Of a DNA stretch of 45,960 nucleotides, positions 16,256-25,039 are shown piece by piece. Below the pieces are notes generated by a model. That model was not told the origin of the DNA. It worked only from the letters and a program-made list of their open reading frames with translations, and did no database searches. The stretch is taken from positions 1 through 45,960 of the forward strand of contig JAODMO010000032.1 of NCBI GenBank assembly GCA_025464995.1. The letters are read 5' to 3'. This stretch comes from Microbacteriaceae bacterium (lineage in GTDB: Bacteria; Actinomycetota; Actinomycetes; Actinomycetales; Microbacteriaceae). How positions within the stretch are numbered: position 1 is the stretch's first letter; the number at the start of each line of letters is the position of its first letter. A program made the translations under genes and the position numbers.

Positions 16256-16304
16256 GCCTGTCGAAGGCTGACCGCGCGGGATGCTTCTCCGACAGGCTCA
16301 GGGG
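16249..16304. repeat. inverted repeat carrying both convergent stop codons
   Basis: CCCCTGAGCCTGTCG (16249-16263) and its exact complement (16290-16304) flank a 26-base spacer. The left arm holds the TGA of the glycerate kinase (16253-16255) and the right arm holds the TGA of the RamB-like regulator (16298-16300). The CTGAGCCTGTCGAAGG type of element is a known dispersed palindrome in many high-GC genomes and may act as a terminator. I see only one copy pair in this window. Confidence 0.75.
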
Positions 16305-17740
16305 GCGTCGGTCGTCGAGGCGTGCCGGTCGAGGAACTCGTACAGCTCCTGGTCGTCGACGCCGGGAAACGTCCCCGAGGGCAGGGGCGACAGGATGTGC
16401 GCGTGCAGCTTCGCGCTCGACCATGCCCGTCCGCGCCAGCGCTCCGACAGGTCGGCGGCCGGGCGGCGACAGCAGGCCGCATCCGGGCACGTCGACACGA
16501 GGCGATCCGTCGTCTCCCGCCCCCGGAACCACGTCGAGTGCACGAACGGCACACCGACGGTTATCGAGAACTCGCCCGCGCTCGTCGTGCCGGTCTGCGT
16601 CGAGTCGAAGAAGGTGCCCTCCGGCGTGTCGGTGTACTGGTAGAACTCGGTCGTGCGATTGGTGCGGGTGAAGGCGACCCTGGCGCTCCAGTGCCTGCAC
16701 ACCAGTTGGCCCTCCGTCGACCCCGTCACATCCACGGGCAGTCGGAGTCCGTCGTTCTCGTAGGCCTTGTAGACGGCGCCGTCGTCGCCGACCCGGAGGA
16801 AGTGCACGGTCGTGTCGAGGTACGGCGTGGCCAGGTTCGTCAAGCGGAGCGCCGCGCTCTCGTGGGTCGTTCCGAACGCGTCTCGGAAGTCCTCGACGGC
16901 GATGTCGTGCCGCGCCTTCGCCTCGCGCAGGAAGTCGACCGCCTGCCGCCGCGGCATGAGGCACGCTGCCGCGAAGTAGTTGATCTCGAGACGCTGTTGC
17001 AGGAAGTCGGCATAGCTCGCGGGCTCGCTGTGTCCGAGCACCCGGTGCGCCATCGCCTGCAATGCCATGGAGCGCAGGCCGTGCCCGCCGGGGATGGAGG
17101 CCGGCGGCAGGTAGATGCGGCCGTTGTCGAGGTCGGTCACCGAGCGCGCCGAGTGGGGAAGGTCGTTGACGTGCACCAGCTCGAACCCGAGCCGCTCGGC
17201 CATGCGCGTGACCGAGCGGTGCGTCAGCGCCCCGGCGACGTGGCCGACGGCGTCGACCTCGCTCTGCCCGAGCGCCTCGATCTCCTCGAGGTGGTTGTCG
17301 AGCGAACGCATCCGCTGCCGCAACTCCGTGTTCGCCCGGCGTGCCTCCTCGGGAGTGGCGATCGCCTCGCGCGACCGGCGAGCCAGCTCGCGGTGCAGCC
17401 CGACCAGCGCGGTGAGCGTCTCGTCGGCCACGCCCTTGCCCGGCCGCACCGCCGGAAGGCCGAGGGAGGCGTAGACCGTTCCGCGCTGAAGGCGCTCGAG
17501 CTCGATCTCGAGCCCCGCGCGTTCACTCGGCGGGGCGTCGTCGAGCAGGTCGGAGACGGAGACCCCCAACGCGGTCGCGATCGTGCCGATGAGGCTCAAC
17601 CGCGGCTCACGACGACCGTTCTCGATGAGCGAGAGCTGGCTGCCGGCGATGCCGACGGCGAGCCCGAGCTGGTCGAGCGTCAGGCCAGCCGTCGCGCGAA
17701 AGTGCCGGATGCGGTGGCCGAGAGTCGCAAGATCCATCAT
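16298..17740 (-). CDS. ramB: RamB-like (ScfR family) transcriptional regulator
   Basis: A 480-aa regulator: an N-terminal XRE helix-turn-helix (about 8-62, LTLDQLGLAVGIAGSQLSLI), a linker, an IrrE/ImmA-like domain and a Cys-rich C-terminal region (CPDAACCRRPAADLSERW). In Corynebacterium RamB represses acetate and glyoxylate genes; other ScfR members sense short-chain acyl-CoA. The usual zinc-peptidase HExxH is HRVLGH here, so proteolysis is unlikely. It is divergent from pckG across about 110 bases with palindromes, so it is a good candidate regulator of pckG and itself. The symbol is by similarity. Confidence 0.8.
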   Translation of the reverse strand: MMDLATLGHRIRHFRATAGLTLDQLGLAVGIAGSQLSLIENGRREPRLSLIGTIATALGVSVSDLLDDAPPSERAGLEIELERLQRGTVYASLGLPAVRPGKGVADETLTALVGLHRELARRSREAIATPEEARRANTELRQRMRSLDNHLEEIEALGQSEVDAVGHVAGALTHRSVTRMAERLGFELVHVNDLPHSARSVTDLDNGRIYLPPASIPGGHGLRSMALQAMAHRVLGHSEPASYADFLQQRLEINYFAAACLMPRRQAVDFLREAKARHDIAVEDFRDAFGTTHESAALRLTNLATPYLDTTVHFLRVGDDGAVYKAYENDGLRLPVDVTGSTEGQLVCRHWSARVAFTRTNRTTEFYQYTDTPEGTFFDSTQTGTTSAGEFSITVGVPFVHSTWFRGRETTDRLVSTCPDAACCRRPAADLSERWRGRAWSSAKLHAHILSPLPSGTFPGVDDQELYEFLDRHASTTDAP

Positions 17741-17749
17741 TCTCTGACC

Positions 17750-17836
17750 CTAGCGAAAGAACGGGCGATCTTTCTAGCGAACTGCCCTACCGGAGCGCTT
17801 CGTACGGCTTCACGCTGTAAGTACGAGCGAACTTAC
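17750..17836. promoter_or_regulatory. paired palindromes and direct repeats between ramB and pckG
   Basis: Two palindromes share a 6-8-6 geometry: GAAAGA/TCTTTC (17755-17774) and GTAAGT/ACTTAC (17817-17836). CTAGCGAA occurs at 17750-17757 and 17774-17781, 24 bases apart, and AGCGAA again at 17826-17831 inside the second palindrome. The second lies just before the pckG ribosome-binding site. The first begins 14 bases upstream of the ramB start. Operator function is inferred from position and symmetry. Confidence 0.5.
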
Positions 17837-17850
17837 GAATGGAGAATCGG

Positions 17851-19701
17851 ATGAGCATCCTGACCCGCACGGCACCCGCGTCCGCGATCCGGCAGGCGCC
17901 GGCGGCGGCCGCCGCGGGAGCGCCCGCCTCGGCCGCGGCATCCGTCGTCGCCTGGGTGGAGTCGATCGCCGCCGTCACGACACCCGACGCCGTCGTCTGG
18001 TGCGACGGGTCGTTGCGCGAGAACGACGCGCTCACGAAGCTCATGATCGAGCAGGGCACTCTGATCCGGCTGAACCCCGAGTTCCGCCCCAACAGCTTTC
18101 TCGCGCGCGGTGATGCGAGCGACGTCGCCCGCGTCGAAGACCGCACGTTCATCTGCTCCCCGCACGAGGCGGACGCCGGTCCGACCAACAACTGGCGCGA
18201 CCCCGCGGAGATGCGCGCGACCCTCGCACCGCTCTTCGCCGGCAGCATGCGGGGCCGCACGATGTACGTCGTTCCGTTCTCGATGGGGCCCATCGGATCG
18301 CCCCTCGCCAAGCTCGGCGTGCAGCTGACCGACTCCCCCTACGTCGTGGTGTCCACCGGCATCATGACGCGCATGGGCGCCCCGGCACTCGAGCAGATCA
18401 CCGACGAGACCGAGTGGGTGCCCGCTGTGCACTCCGTCGGGGCGCCGCTCGCCGCGGGGCAGGCGGATGTCGCGTGGCCCTGCAACCCGACGAAGTACAT
18501 CTCGCACTTCCCGGAGACGCGGGAGATCTGGTCGTACGGCTCCGCCTACGGGGGCAACGCCCTGCTCGCGAAGAAGGCGTTCGCGCTGCGAATAGCCTCG
18601 GTGATGGCGCGCGACGAGGGCTGGCTCGCCGAGCACATGCTCATCATCAGGGTCACGAACCCGCGCGGCCGGGTCTTCCACGTGGCAGCCGCGTTTCCGA
18701 GCGCGTGCGGCAAGACCAACCTCGCGATGCTGCAGTCCAGCGTTCCCGGCTGGAGGGTCGAGACGGTGGGCGACGACATCGCCTGGCTGCGACCGGATGC
18801 CGACGGGCGGCTGCGCGCCATCAACCCGGAGGCCGGCTTCTTCGGCGTCGCGCCCGGAACCGGCGTCTCGACGAACCCGGTGGCGATCGACACCGTGTGG
18901 GGAAACACGATCTTCACCAACGTCGCGCTGCGTGACGACGGCGACGTCTGGTGGGAGGGAATGACCGACCGGGTTCCCGACCACCTGATCGACTGGCGCG
19001 GCGAGGAGTGGACCCCGTCGTCGGGTACGCCGGCGGCGCATCCGAACTCCCGCTTCACCGTGGCGGCGAGGCAGTGCCCCACCATCGCGGACACCTGGGA
19101 CGACCCGGACGGCGTCGTCATCGACGCGATAATCTTCGGCGGTCGCCGGGCGAGCACCGTGCCGCTAGTGGTGGAGGCACGGGATTGGGAGCACGGCGTC
19201 TACATGGGCGCCACGATCTCGAGTGAGCGCACGGCGGCCGCCGAGGGCACCATCGGGGAGCTGCGCCGCGACCCCTTCGCGATGGCGCCGTTCTGCGGCT
19301 ACAACATGGCCGACCACTGGTCGCACTGGCTCGAGGTGGGCGCAGGGCTCGAGAATGCGCCTGCCGTGTTCCAGGTCAACTGGTTTCGCACAGACGAGGG
19401 CGGCCGGTTCCTCTGGCCCGGCTTCGGCGAGAACGCTCGCGTGCTCGCGTGGATCCTCGACCGCGTCGACGGCTCCGCTCCCGCAATGGACACCGCGCTC
19501 GGGATGCTGCCCGCGCCCGACGCGATCGACGTCACGGGCCTCGACCTCGCCGACGGCGACTGGGAGAAGCTCTTCGCGATCGACCGGGACGCCTGGACGC
19601 GAGAGGTGGAGGGCGTCGGCGATTTCTTCGACACGTTCGGCAGCCGCGTGCCGCCGGCGCTGACGGAGCAGCTGCGCGGGCTGCGGCAGCGGCTGGGGTA
19701 G
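17851..19701 (+). CDS. pckG: phosphoenolpyruvate carboxykinase (GTP)
   Basis: A 616-aa cytoplasmic enzyme converting oxaloacetate and GTP to PEP, the committed step of gluconeogenesis. The kinase loop reads [15 protein letters not shown] (about 278-292) with the reactive Cys of the GTP type. Other hallmarks are [40 protein letters not shown], and [13 protein letters not shown] near the C terminus. Length matches the family. I choose the ATG at 17851, preceded by GGAGA; an ATG at 17839 would add four residues and overlap the upstream palindrome. It is a single gene, divergent from the RamB-like regulator. Confidence 0.95.
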   Translation: MSILTRTAPASAIRQAPAAAAAGAPASAAASVVAWVESIAAVTTPDAVVWCDGSLRENDALTKLMIEQGTLIRLNPEFRPNSFLARGDASDVARVEDRTFICSPHEADAGPTNNWRDPAEMRATLAPLFAGSMRGRTMYVVPFSMGPIGSPLAKLGVQLTDSPYVVVSTGIMTRMGAPALEQITDETEWVPAVHSVGAPLAAGQADVAWPCNPTKYISHFPETREIWSYGSAYGGNALLAKKAFALRIASVMARDEGWLAEHMLIIRVTNPRGRVFHVAAAFPSACGKTNLAMLQSSVPGWRVETVGDDIAWLRPDADGRLRAINPEAGFFGVAPGTGVSTNPVAIDTVWGNTIFTNVALRDDGDVWWEGMTDRVPDHLIDWRGEEWTPSSGTPAAHPNSRFTVAARQCPTIADTWDDPDGVVIDAIIFGGRRASTVPLVVEARDWEHGVYMGATISSERTAAAEGTIGELRRDPFAMAPFCGYNMADHWSHWLEVGAGLENAPAVFQVNWFRTDEGGRFLWPGFGENARVLAWILDRVDGSAPAMDTALGMLPAPDAIDVTGLDLADGDWEKLFAIDRDAWTREVEGVGDFFDTFGSRVPPALTEQLRGLRQRLG

Positions 19702-19797
19702 GCGCGGCCTCTCCCGACAGCTGCCGTAGTCGCGTCTCCCGGCGCGACCACGGAATGGCGCGGCTCGGCTTGCGATAGGCCCCGCCCTCGCGGCATC

Positions 19798-19841
19798 CTG
19801 CCTGAATTACGAACACGGCAGCTGCCTGAGGTGCGAACACG
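19798..19841 (+). repeat. pair of 20-bp direct repeats in an intergenic region
   Basis: CTGCCTGAATTACGAACACG (19798-19817) and CTGCCTGAGGTGCGAACACG (19822-19841) are identical at the eight outer bases on each side and differ in the central four. The period is 24 bases. They lie in the 299-base gap between pckG and the pseudogene at 20001, where I see no gene. They look like a tandem operator or a short duplication. Confidence 0.55.
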
Positions 19842-20000
19842 CGAGCCCTCCACGGCGCCCCAACGTTCCGCCTCCGCCGCGCGTCTTAGATGATAGGAGC
19901 TCAATCCGGGAAGCAATCCGTGTCGCAGGCAGCAGACGACCCTCGGCGTTGAAGCAGGTGGTGTCTCGACTCGTCGCCTCGACACACGAGGGAGCTCGCA

Positions 20001-20619
20001 ATGGCAAGTGAACCGAACCTGCGCGACATGTTCCGAGCCGACGACCAGCCGAACGGCGAGGGCAACCGCATCGACACCGCGGCGGTCATCCGTCGCGCGA
20101 AGCTCCGCCGGCTTCCGGCGCAGATCGGCGTCGGTGGTGTATTCGCGCTCGCGATCGGCGGCCTCGGCGTCGCCGGCCTGCAGGGACTGAACTCCGCGCA
20201 GCCTTCGAGCCTCGCCGTGGGGTCAGCCGCGTCGGACGCGCCCGGCTCCGACTCGCCGAGGCCCGAGAAGGCGCCCTCCTCCGACGACTCGGTGACGGGA
20301 GCTTCCGAGGGGCCCGGCGTCAAGCGGGCGCCCGCCGACCGCATCAACCTGTGCGGCGGAGAGCTCGCCGAGGTCGCTCCGAGCAGCACCGGACTCACCC
20401 TCACGGTCGACTTTCCCGACGTCGCGCGGGAGCGCCGAGTGTCGCCGGAACCGTGACCCTGACCAACACGGGCTCGCAGCCGGTCACGGGCTACACGTCG
20501 GCGAGGATGATGCGGCGGAGGCGTTCCGCGCCCATCTGCCCCCCGTTCCGGCCGGCGCGTACCAGGTGTCGCACCGCTCAGGTTGCGAGCCTCGTCTCAT
20601 CGCTAGAATCGCCTCATTA
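20001..20619 (+). pseudogene. frameshifted single-pass membrane protein
   Basis: A good start (GGGAG before the ATG at 20001) opens a frame with an acidic cytoplasmic N terminus and one membrane helix (IGVGGVFALAIGGLGVAGL, about residues 48-66). An Ala/Ser/Pro-rich extracellular stretch and DRINLCGGELAEV follow. Around 20430 the conserved text moves to another frame (GTVTLTNTGSQPVTGYTS), and near 20500 to a third (AEAFRAHLPPVPAGAYQVS), after which the expected end is missing. The layout resembles actinobacterial membrane proteins encoded after ECF sigma factors. I found no sigma gene upstream. Two or more indels make it non-functional unless the sequence has errors. Confidence 0.65.
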
Positions 20620-20646
20620 GCTGGTAGCGGCGAGGAATGTGAGTCG

Positions 20647-22701
20647 ATGAAGTCGAGAATCATGCTGGGTGCCGCGCTCGTGGTGGCTCTGTCCGTCGGC
20701 GCGCCGCTCGCCGCCCAGGCGCAAGACCCGGTCGACCTACGGGGCGCCTACGTGCTCGACCAGGCGGGCGTCGTCACCGGGTCGGAAGACCGCATCAAGG
20801 CGTCGCTCGACCAGTTGTTCAACGACACCGGGATGCAGCTGTTCGTCGTCTACGTCGACTCCTTCACGGGAGCGGCGAGCGCGGAGGAGTGGGCGGACGA
20901 CACGGCGGTGATGAGCCAGCTCGGCGACAAGGACGCGCTGCTCGCAATCGCCACCGACGACCGGCTCTACCAGGTGTCGGTGGCGGCCGACTTCCCGCTC
21001 AGCGACGGCGACCTCGCGCAGATCGAGGAGAACGCCCTCGTTCCGCAGTTGCGTGACGACAAGTGGGCCGACGCCGCCGTGGCTTTTGCCGACGGGCTGC
21101 GCGGCGAGGGCAACGACTCCGGCAGCCTGCCCCTGTGGCCCATCGTGCTCATCATCGTCGCGGCGGTGGGCGGCGCGGTGGTCTATCTCCTCGTGCGGCT
21201 GGCACGTCGTCGGCGCGGCGGCGCCGGATCCGTGCCCGCCGGGCAGCCGAGCCAGGAGCAGCTCGACCAGCGCGCGGCAACCCTCCTCGTGCAGATCGAC
21301 GACTCTCTCCGCACGAGTGAGCAGGAGCTGGGCTTCGCGGTCGCGCAGTTCGGCGACGACGCGACCACGTCGTTCACTGCCGCGGTCGCGAGCGCGAAGC
21401 AGAACGTCGCCGAGGCCTTCGGCATCAGGCAGAAGCTCGACGACGCATTTCCCGAGACGGCCGAGGCGAAGCGGGCGCTCACCCTCCGGCTCATCGAGTT
21501 GTGCGAGACGGCGGATGCCACCCTCGACGCCCAAGCGGACGCCTTCGACGCGCTGCGCGAACTCGAGAAGAACGCCCCGGCCATCCTCGACGCGGTGGAT
21601 GCCTCCGTCGCCGCGCTGACCGGTCGCCTCGCCAGGACCGAGGCGACCGTCGTCGGGCTCGCTCGTGCCTATGCGCCGGAGACGATCGCGACCGTCGCCA
21701 ACAACCTGCCTCAGGCGCGCACACTCATCGACCTCGCGTCCACGACGGCGGCGAAGGCGCGCACCGACCTCGGCACCGGCGCGACGAGCCGTGCGGCGGT
21801 CTCCGTGCAGGCGGCGCAGGCCGGCGTCGGGCAGGCGACCCGCCTCCTCGACGCGGTAGACGCGCTCGCCGCGAGCCTCGCCGACGCCCAGCGCCTGCTC
21901 GAGGCAGCCGTCGCGGAGACCAATCGCGACCTCGCCGAGGCCCGCGCTGTCGCCGGCACCGCGGCGGCCGGCACCGCTGCAGCCGGCACCGACCTCGCCG
22001 ACACGATCGCGAGCACATCGGCCGGCCTTGCGGCCGTGCTGCCGGGCAGCGAGAAGAACCCCATCGACGCGCTCGCCCGCGTCGAGCGCCTCGACGCGGC
22101 ACTCGGACAGGCGCTCAGCGCGGTGCGCGACCGCAAGGCACAGCAGGCCAGCGCTCGCTCGTCGCTCGACCGCCTCGTCGCGAGCACGGTCGCGCAGATC
22201 TCCGCGGGCGAGGAGTTTCTCACCACGCGGCGCGGCGGCGTGGGCACGGATGCCCGCACCCGGCTCTCTGCGGCGCGGCAGGCGCTCGACGAGGCCGTCG
22301 CTCTCGGGGCGACCGACGCCGTCGCCGCCCTCCCGGTGGCGCAGCGCGCCGCCAGCCTCGCCCAGCAGGGCACCGAACTCGCGCAGGGAGACGTCGACTA
22401 CTTCTCGCGGTCGTCGGGCTACGGCGGCATGGGCCGCTCCGGCCCGGGCGGCATCGGCGGCGGAATCAGCACCGACGCCATCATCGGCGGCATCCTCGGC
22501 GGCCTGCTCTCCGGGGGCGGCGGCGGATGGTCGGGAGGTGGCGGCTTCGGCGGGGGTGGTTTCGGCGGCGGCGGCTTGGGCGGATCGAGCCGCCGCTCCG
22601 GCGGCGGCGGCTTCGGCGGCGGCGGCTTTGGCGGCAGCTCGCGGCGCAGCAGCGGTGGCGGCTCCCGCGGCGGGCGCCGCGGCGGCGGCGGCAGGTTCTA
22701 A
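20647..22701 (+). CDS. TPM-domain membrane protein with long coiled region and Gly-rich tail
   Basis: A 684-aa exported membrane protein. Residues 1-26 are a signal peptide ending AAQAQD. A TPM domain follows (about 30-150: AYVLDQAGVVTGSEDRIKAS, then LFVVYVDSFTGAASAEEWAD). One membrane helix lies near 160-182 (LPLWPIVLIIVAAVGGAVVY). A long Ala-rich helical, probably coiled-coil region runs from about 200 to 580, and the tail from 590 is Gly/Ser/Arg-rich (GGGGFGG-type repeats). TPM proteins act at membranes in photosystem repair or stress; the actinobacterial role is unknown. The gene sits 42 bases before pspA, a common pairing that points to envelope stress. Confidence 0.8.
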   Translation: MKSRIMLGAALVVALSVGAPLAAQAQDPVDLRGAYVLDQAGVVTGSEDRIKASLDQLFNDTGMQLFVVYVDSFTGAASAEEWADDTAVMSQLGDKDALLAIATDDRLYQVSVAADFPLSDGDLAQIEENALVPQLRDDKWADAAVAFADGLRGEGNDSGSLPLWPIVLIIVAAVGGAVVYLLVRLARRRRGGAGSVPAGQPSQEQLDQRAATLLVQIDDSLRTSEQELGFAVAQFGDDATTSFTAAVASAKQNVAEAFGIRQKLDDAFPETAEAKRALTLRLIELCETADATLDAQADAFDALRELEKNAPAILDAVDASVAALTGRLARTEATVVGLARAYAPETIATVANNLPQARTLIDLASTTAAKARTDLGTGATSRAAVSVQAAQAGVGQATRLLDAVDALAASLADAQRLLEAAVAETNRDLAEARAVAGTAAAGTAAAGTDLADTIASTSAGLAAVLPGSEKNPIDALARVERLDAALGQALSAVRDRKAQQASARSSLDRLVASTVAQISAGEEFLTTRRGGVGTDARTRLSAARQALDEAVALGATDAVAALPVAQRAASLAQQGTELAQGDVDYFSRSSGYGGMGRSGPGGIGGGISTDAIIGGILGGLLSGGGGGWSGGGGFGGGGFGGGGLGGSSRRSGGGGFGGGGFGGSSRRSSGGGSRGGRRGGGGRF

Positions 22702-22743
22702 CTCGTGTTCATCCCCTCATCCCACAACTGAAAGGCAGTCTCC

Positions 22744-23487
22744 ATGGCTAAGCAATCGATCCTCGGACGCATCACCCAGCTCGCGAAGGCCAACATCAAC
22801 GCGATGCTCGACCAGGCGGAAGACCCCGCGCTCATGCTCGACCAGATGGTGCGCGACTACACCAACAGCATCGCCGAGGCCGAGAGCGCGGTCGCCCAGA
22901 CCATCGGCAATCTCCGCCTGATCGAGCAGGACTACGACGAGGATGTCGCGGCCGCGAACGACTGGGGACGCAAGGCCCTCGCCGCCAGCAGCAAGGCCGA
23001 CGAACTGCGGGCCGGCGGCAACGCCGTCGACGCCGACAAGTTCGACAACCTCGCGAAGGTCGCGCTCGGCAAGCAGTTCCAGGCCGAGAAGGAGGCGAAG
23101 GACGCGCAGCCCACGATCACGTCGCAGACGGCCGTCGTCGACAAGCTCAAGAGCGGCCTCGACGCCATGCGCGGCAAGCTCGGCGAGCTCACGTCCAAGC
23201 GTGACGAGCTCATCGCACGCTCGAAGACGGTCGACGCACAGCGCCAGGTGCAGGACGCGATGGGCTCGATCGACATGCTCGACCCGACGAGCGAGATCAG
23301 CCGCTTCGAAGACAAGATCCGTCGCGAGGAGGCCAAGGTGCTCGGGCAGCAGGAGCTCGCGGCATCCAGCCTCGACGCCCAGTTCGAGAGCCTCGAAGAC
23401 CTCGACAAGCAGACCGAGATCGAGGCGCGGCTCGCGGCCCTCAAGCTCGGCGCGGGCGGGGGCGCGCAGGGCCAGCTCGGCCAGTAG
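22744..23487 (+). CDS. pspA: PspA/IM30 (ESCRT-III-like) protein
   Basis: A 247-aa, almost wholly alpha-helical protein of the PspA/Vipp1 family, which assembles on damaged inner membrane. It begins ILGRITQLAKANINAMLDQA, with the conserved ALMLDQMVRDY near residue 36, then a coiled coil through AAVDKLKSGLDAMRGKLG-like text and a Gly-rich end. A Shine-Dalgarno (GAAAGGCAG) precedes the ATG. It follows the TPM gene closely, so co-expression is likely. The phage-shock regulators PspF or PspC are not visible nearby, as expected for actinobacteria. Confidence 0.9.
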   Translation: MAKQSILGRITQLAKANINAMLDQAEDPALMLDQMVRDYTNSIAEAESAVAQTIGNLRLIEQDYDEDVAAANDWGRKALAASSKADELRAGGNAVDADKFDNLAKVALGKQFQAEKEAKDAQPTITSQTAVVDKLKSGLDAMRGKLGELTSKRDELIARSKTVDAQRQVQDAMGSIDMLDPTSEISRFEDKIRREEAKVLGQQELAASSLDAQFESLEDLDKQTEIEARLAALKLGAGGGAQGQLGQ

Positions 23488-23538
23488 GCCTCCGCTCGGT
23501 TTGGGAATTCTCCGCCGCGGCACCCCGTTGCCCCTACC

Positions 23539-24189
23539 ATGACAACTATCGGAATCATCGGTGCAGGACACATCGGCAGCCAGCTCGCTCGCGGGGCGGT
23601 GAAGCTCGGCTACCACGTGGTGATCGCGAACTCGCGCGGGCCCGAGACGCTCGAGGAGCTCATCGCGGAGCTCGGACCGAACGCGCGCGCCGCCAGCGCC
23701 CCCGATGCCGCGGCAGCGGCGGATGTCGCCGTCGTCACGGTTCCGCTCAAGAACTACACGCAGGTGCCGGTCGGCGAACTCGCGGGCAAGATCGTCGTCG
23801 ACACGAACAACTACTACTTCGAGCGCGACGGCCACATGGCCGAGCTCGACGACGGAACGGCCACCGTCTCGGGACTCCTCCAGGCGCACCTCCCCGAGAG
23901 CCGCGTCGCGAAGGGGTTCAACTCCATCGAGGCAGCGAGCATCACCACCCAGGGCACCGCGGCGGGCACACCCGGGCGCCGCGCCCTCGTCACGGCGAGC
24001 GACCACCCCGACGCGGCGGAGTTCGTCACGAGGTTCTACAACGACCTCGGCTTCGACACCGTGAACGCGGGCACGTTGGACGACAGCTGGCGCACCGACC
24101 GCGGCCAGCCCGCCTACGGGGCCAAGGGCGACGTCGAGGAAATCACGCGTCTTCTCGCCTTGGCGAAGCGGAACGGCGATACTGAGTAG
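23539..24189 (+). CDS. NADP oxidoreductase, F420-dependent type
   Basis: A 216-aa Rossmann protein of the NADPH:F420 oxidoreductase/NAD(P)-binding family. The dinucleotide motif is IGIIGAGHIGSQLARGAVKL at the N terminus, then VVIANSRGPETL, where Ser-Arg after the second strand favours NADP. VVDTNNYYFERDG and VAKGFNSIEAAS complete the family pattern. Whether F420 is the partner is not shown by sequence; many such proteins have unknown substrates. Its TAG directly abuts the GTG of the arginase-fold gene, so the two are co-transcribed. Confidence 0.8.
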   Translation: MTTIGIIGAGHIGSQLARGAVKLGYHVVIANSRGPETLEELIAELGPNARAASAPDAAAAADVAVVTVPLKNYTQVPVGELAGKIVVDTNNYYFERDGHMAELDDGTATVSGLLQAHLPESRVAKGFNSIEAASITTQGTAAGTPGRRALVTASDHPDAAEFVTRFYNDLGFDTVNAGTLDDSWRTDRGQPAYGAKGDVEEITRLLALAKRNGDTE

Positions 24190-25017
24190 GTGCCGGTCAC
24201 CTTTCTCGTCGTCCCCCAGTGGCAGGGCTCCGGCTCGTCACGTGCCCTCCGACTCCAGGACGGGGCCGAGGCGATCCGGGGCGACCTGCCCGCGACATCC
24301 ACCCGCACCGTCGACGTTCCGATGGAGGCCGGCGACGAAGTGGCCTCCGGTCTCCCCCGGTTCGGGTCGCTGCGGCTCGTGCGCGAGCGCACGCTGGCCG
24401 AGCTCGAGACCATCGAAGGTGCCGCGATCACCATCGGTGGTGAGTGCGGAGTCGCCCTCGCGGCGATCGAGCATGCGGTCGGCAGCTCCGACGAGACAGT
24501 CGCCGTCGTCTGGTTCGACGCCCACCCCGACCTCAACACCGTCGAGACCTCGCCGTCGGGAGCGTTCTCGGGGATGGTGCTGCGCACGCTCCTCGGAGAC
24601 GGCGTCGCCGGTCTCGTGCCCGACGCACCGCTCTCGCCCGAGCAGGTCGTGCTCGCGGGGGTGCGGTCGACGGATGACGGCGAGCAGGCGTTTCTCGCCG
24701 ACTCGGGCGTGCGGAGCGTGAGCGTCGAGGAGCTCGCCGACCCCGCTCCGCTGCTCGCCGCCGTCGCCGCGACGGGTGCGACATCCGTGTACGTCCTCGT
24801 CGACCTCGACGTCATCGACCCCGCCGAGCTCGCCGGCGTGGCCGACCCCGTGCCCTTCGGCGTGAGCGCCCTCGCTCTCGTGCAGGCGATCCGTGCGCTC
24901 ACGACCCGGTACCCGCTCGCGGGTGCGTGCATCGCCGGCTTCTCGCCGTCGTCGCCCGAGGCGGCGACCGACGACCTGCCGACCATCCTCCGGGTCATCG
25001 GTGCGCTCACCGCCTGA
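24190..25017 (+). CDS. arginase/agmatinase-fold protein
   Basis: A 275-aa protein of the ureohydrolase superfamily, binuclear-metal enzymes that cleave guanidino groups. WFDAHPDLNT (108-117) gives two metal-ligand Asp and His residues and YVLVDLDVIDP gives the later Asp pair. The first motif, usually GGDH or GGNH, is GGECG (83-87), replacing the His ligand with Cys. Similar GGDC-type variants exist among actinobacterial homologues, so activity on arginine should not be assumed. The GTG start touches the preceding stop with no gap. Confidence 0.8.
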   Translation: MPVTFLVVPQWQGSGSSRALRLQDGAEAIRGDLPATSTRTVDVPMEAGDEVASGLPRFGSLRLVRERTLAELETIEGAAITIGGECGVALAAIEHAVGSSDETVAVVWFDAHPDLNTVETSPSGAFSGMVLRTLLGDGVAGLVPDAPLSPEQVVLAGVRSTDDGEQAFLADSGVRSVSVEELADPAPLLAAVAATGATSVYVLVDLDVIDPAELAGVADPVPFGVSALALVQAIRALTTRYPLAGACIAGFSPSSPEAATDDLPTILRVIGALTA

Positions 25018-25039
25018 ACCTCCCCCGTAGGCTGTCGGC

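Noticed and set aside
14755..16671. 638-codon plus-strand frame overlapping glycerate kinase
   Set aside because: It is out of frame with a well-supported glycerate kinase and dominated by Arg/Ala repeats.
22510..22700. Gly-rich repeat (GGCGGCGGC) as a separate DNA repeat or CRISPR-like array
   Set aside because: It is the low-complexity Gly/Ser tail of the TPM-domain protein, in frame to the stop, with irregular unit length.
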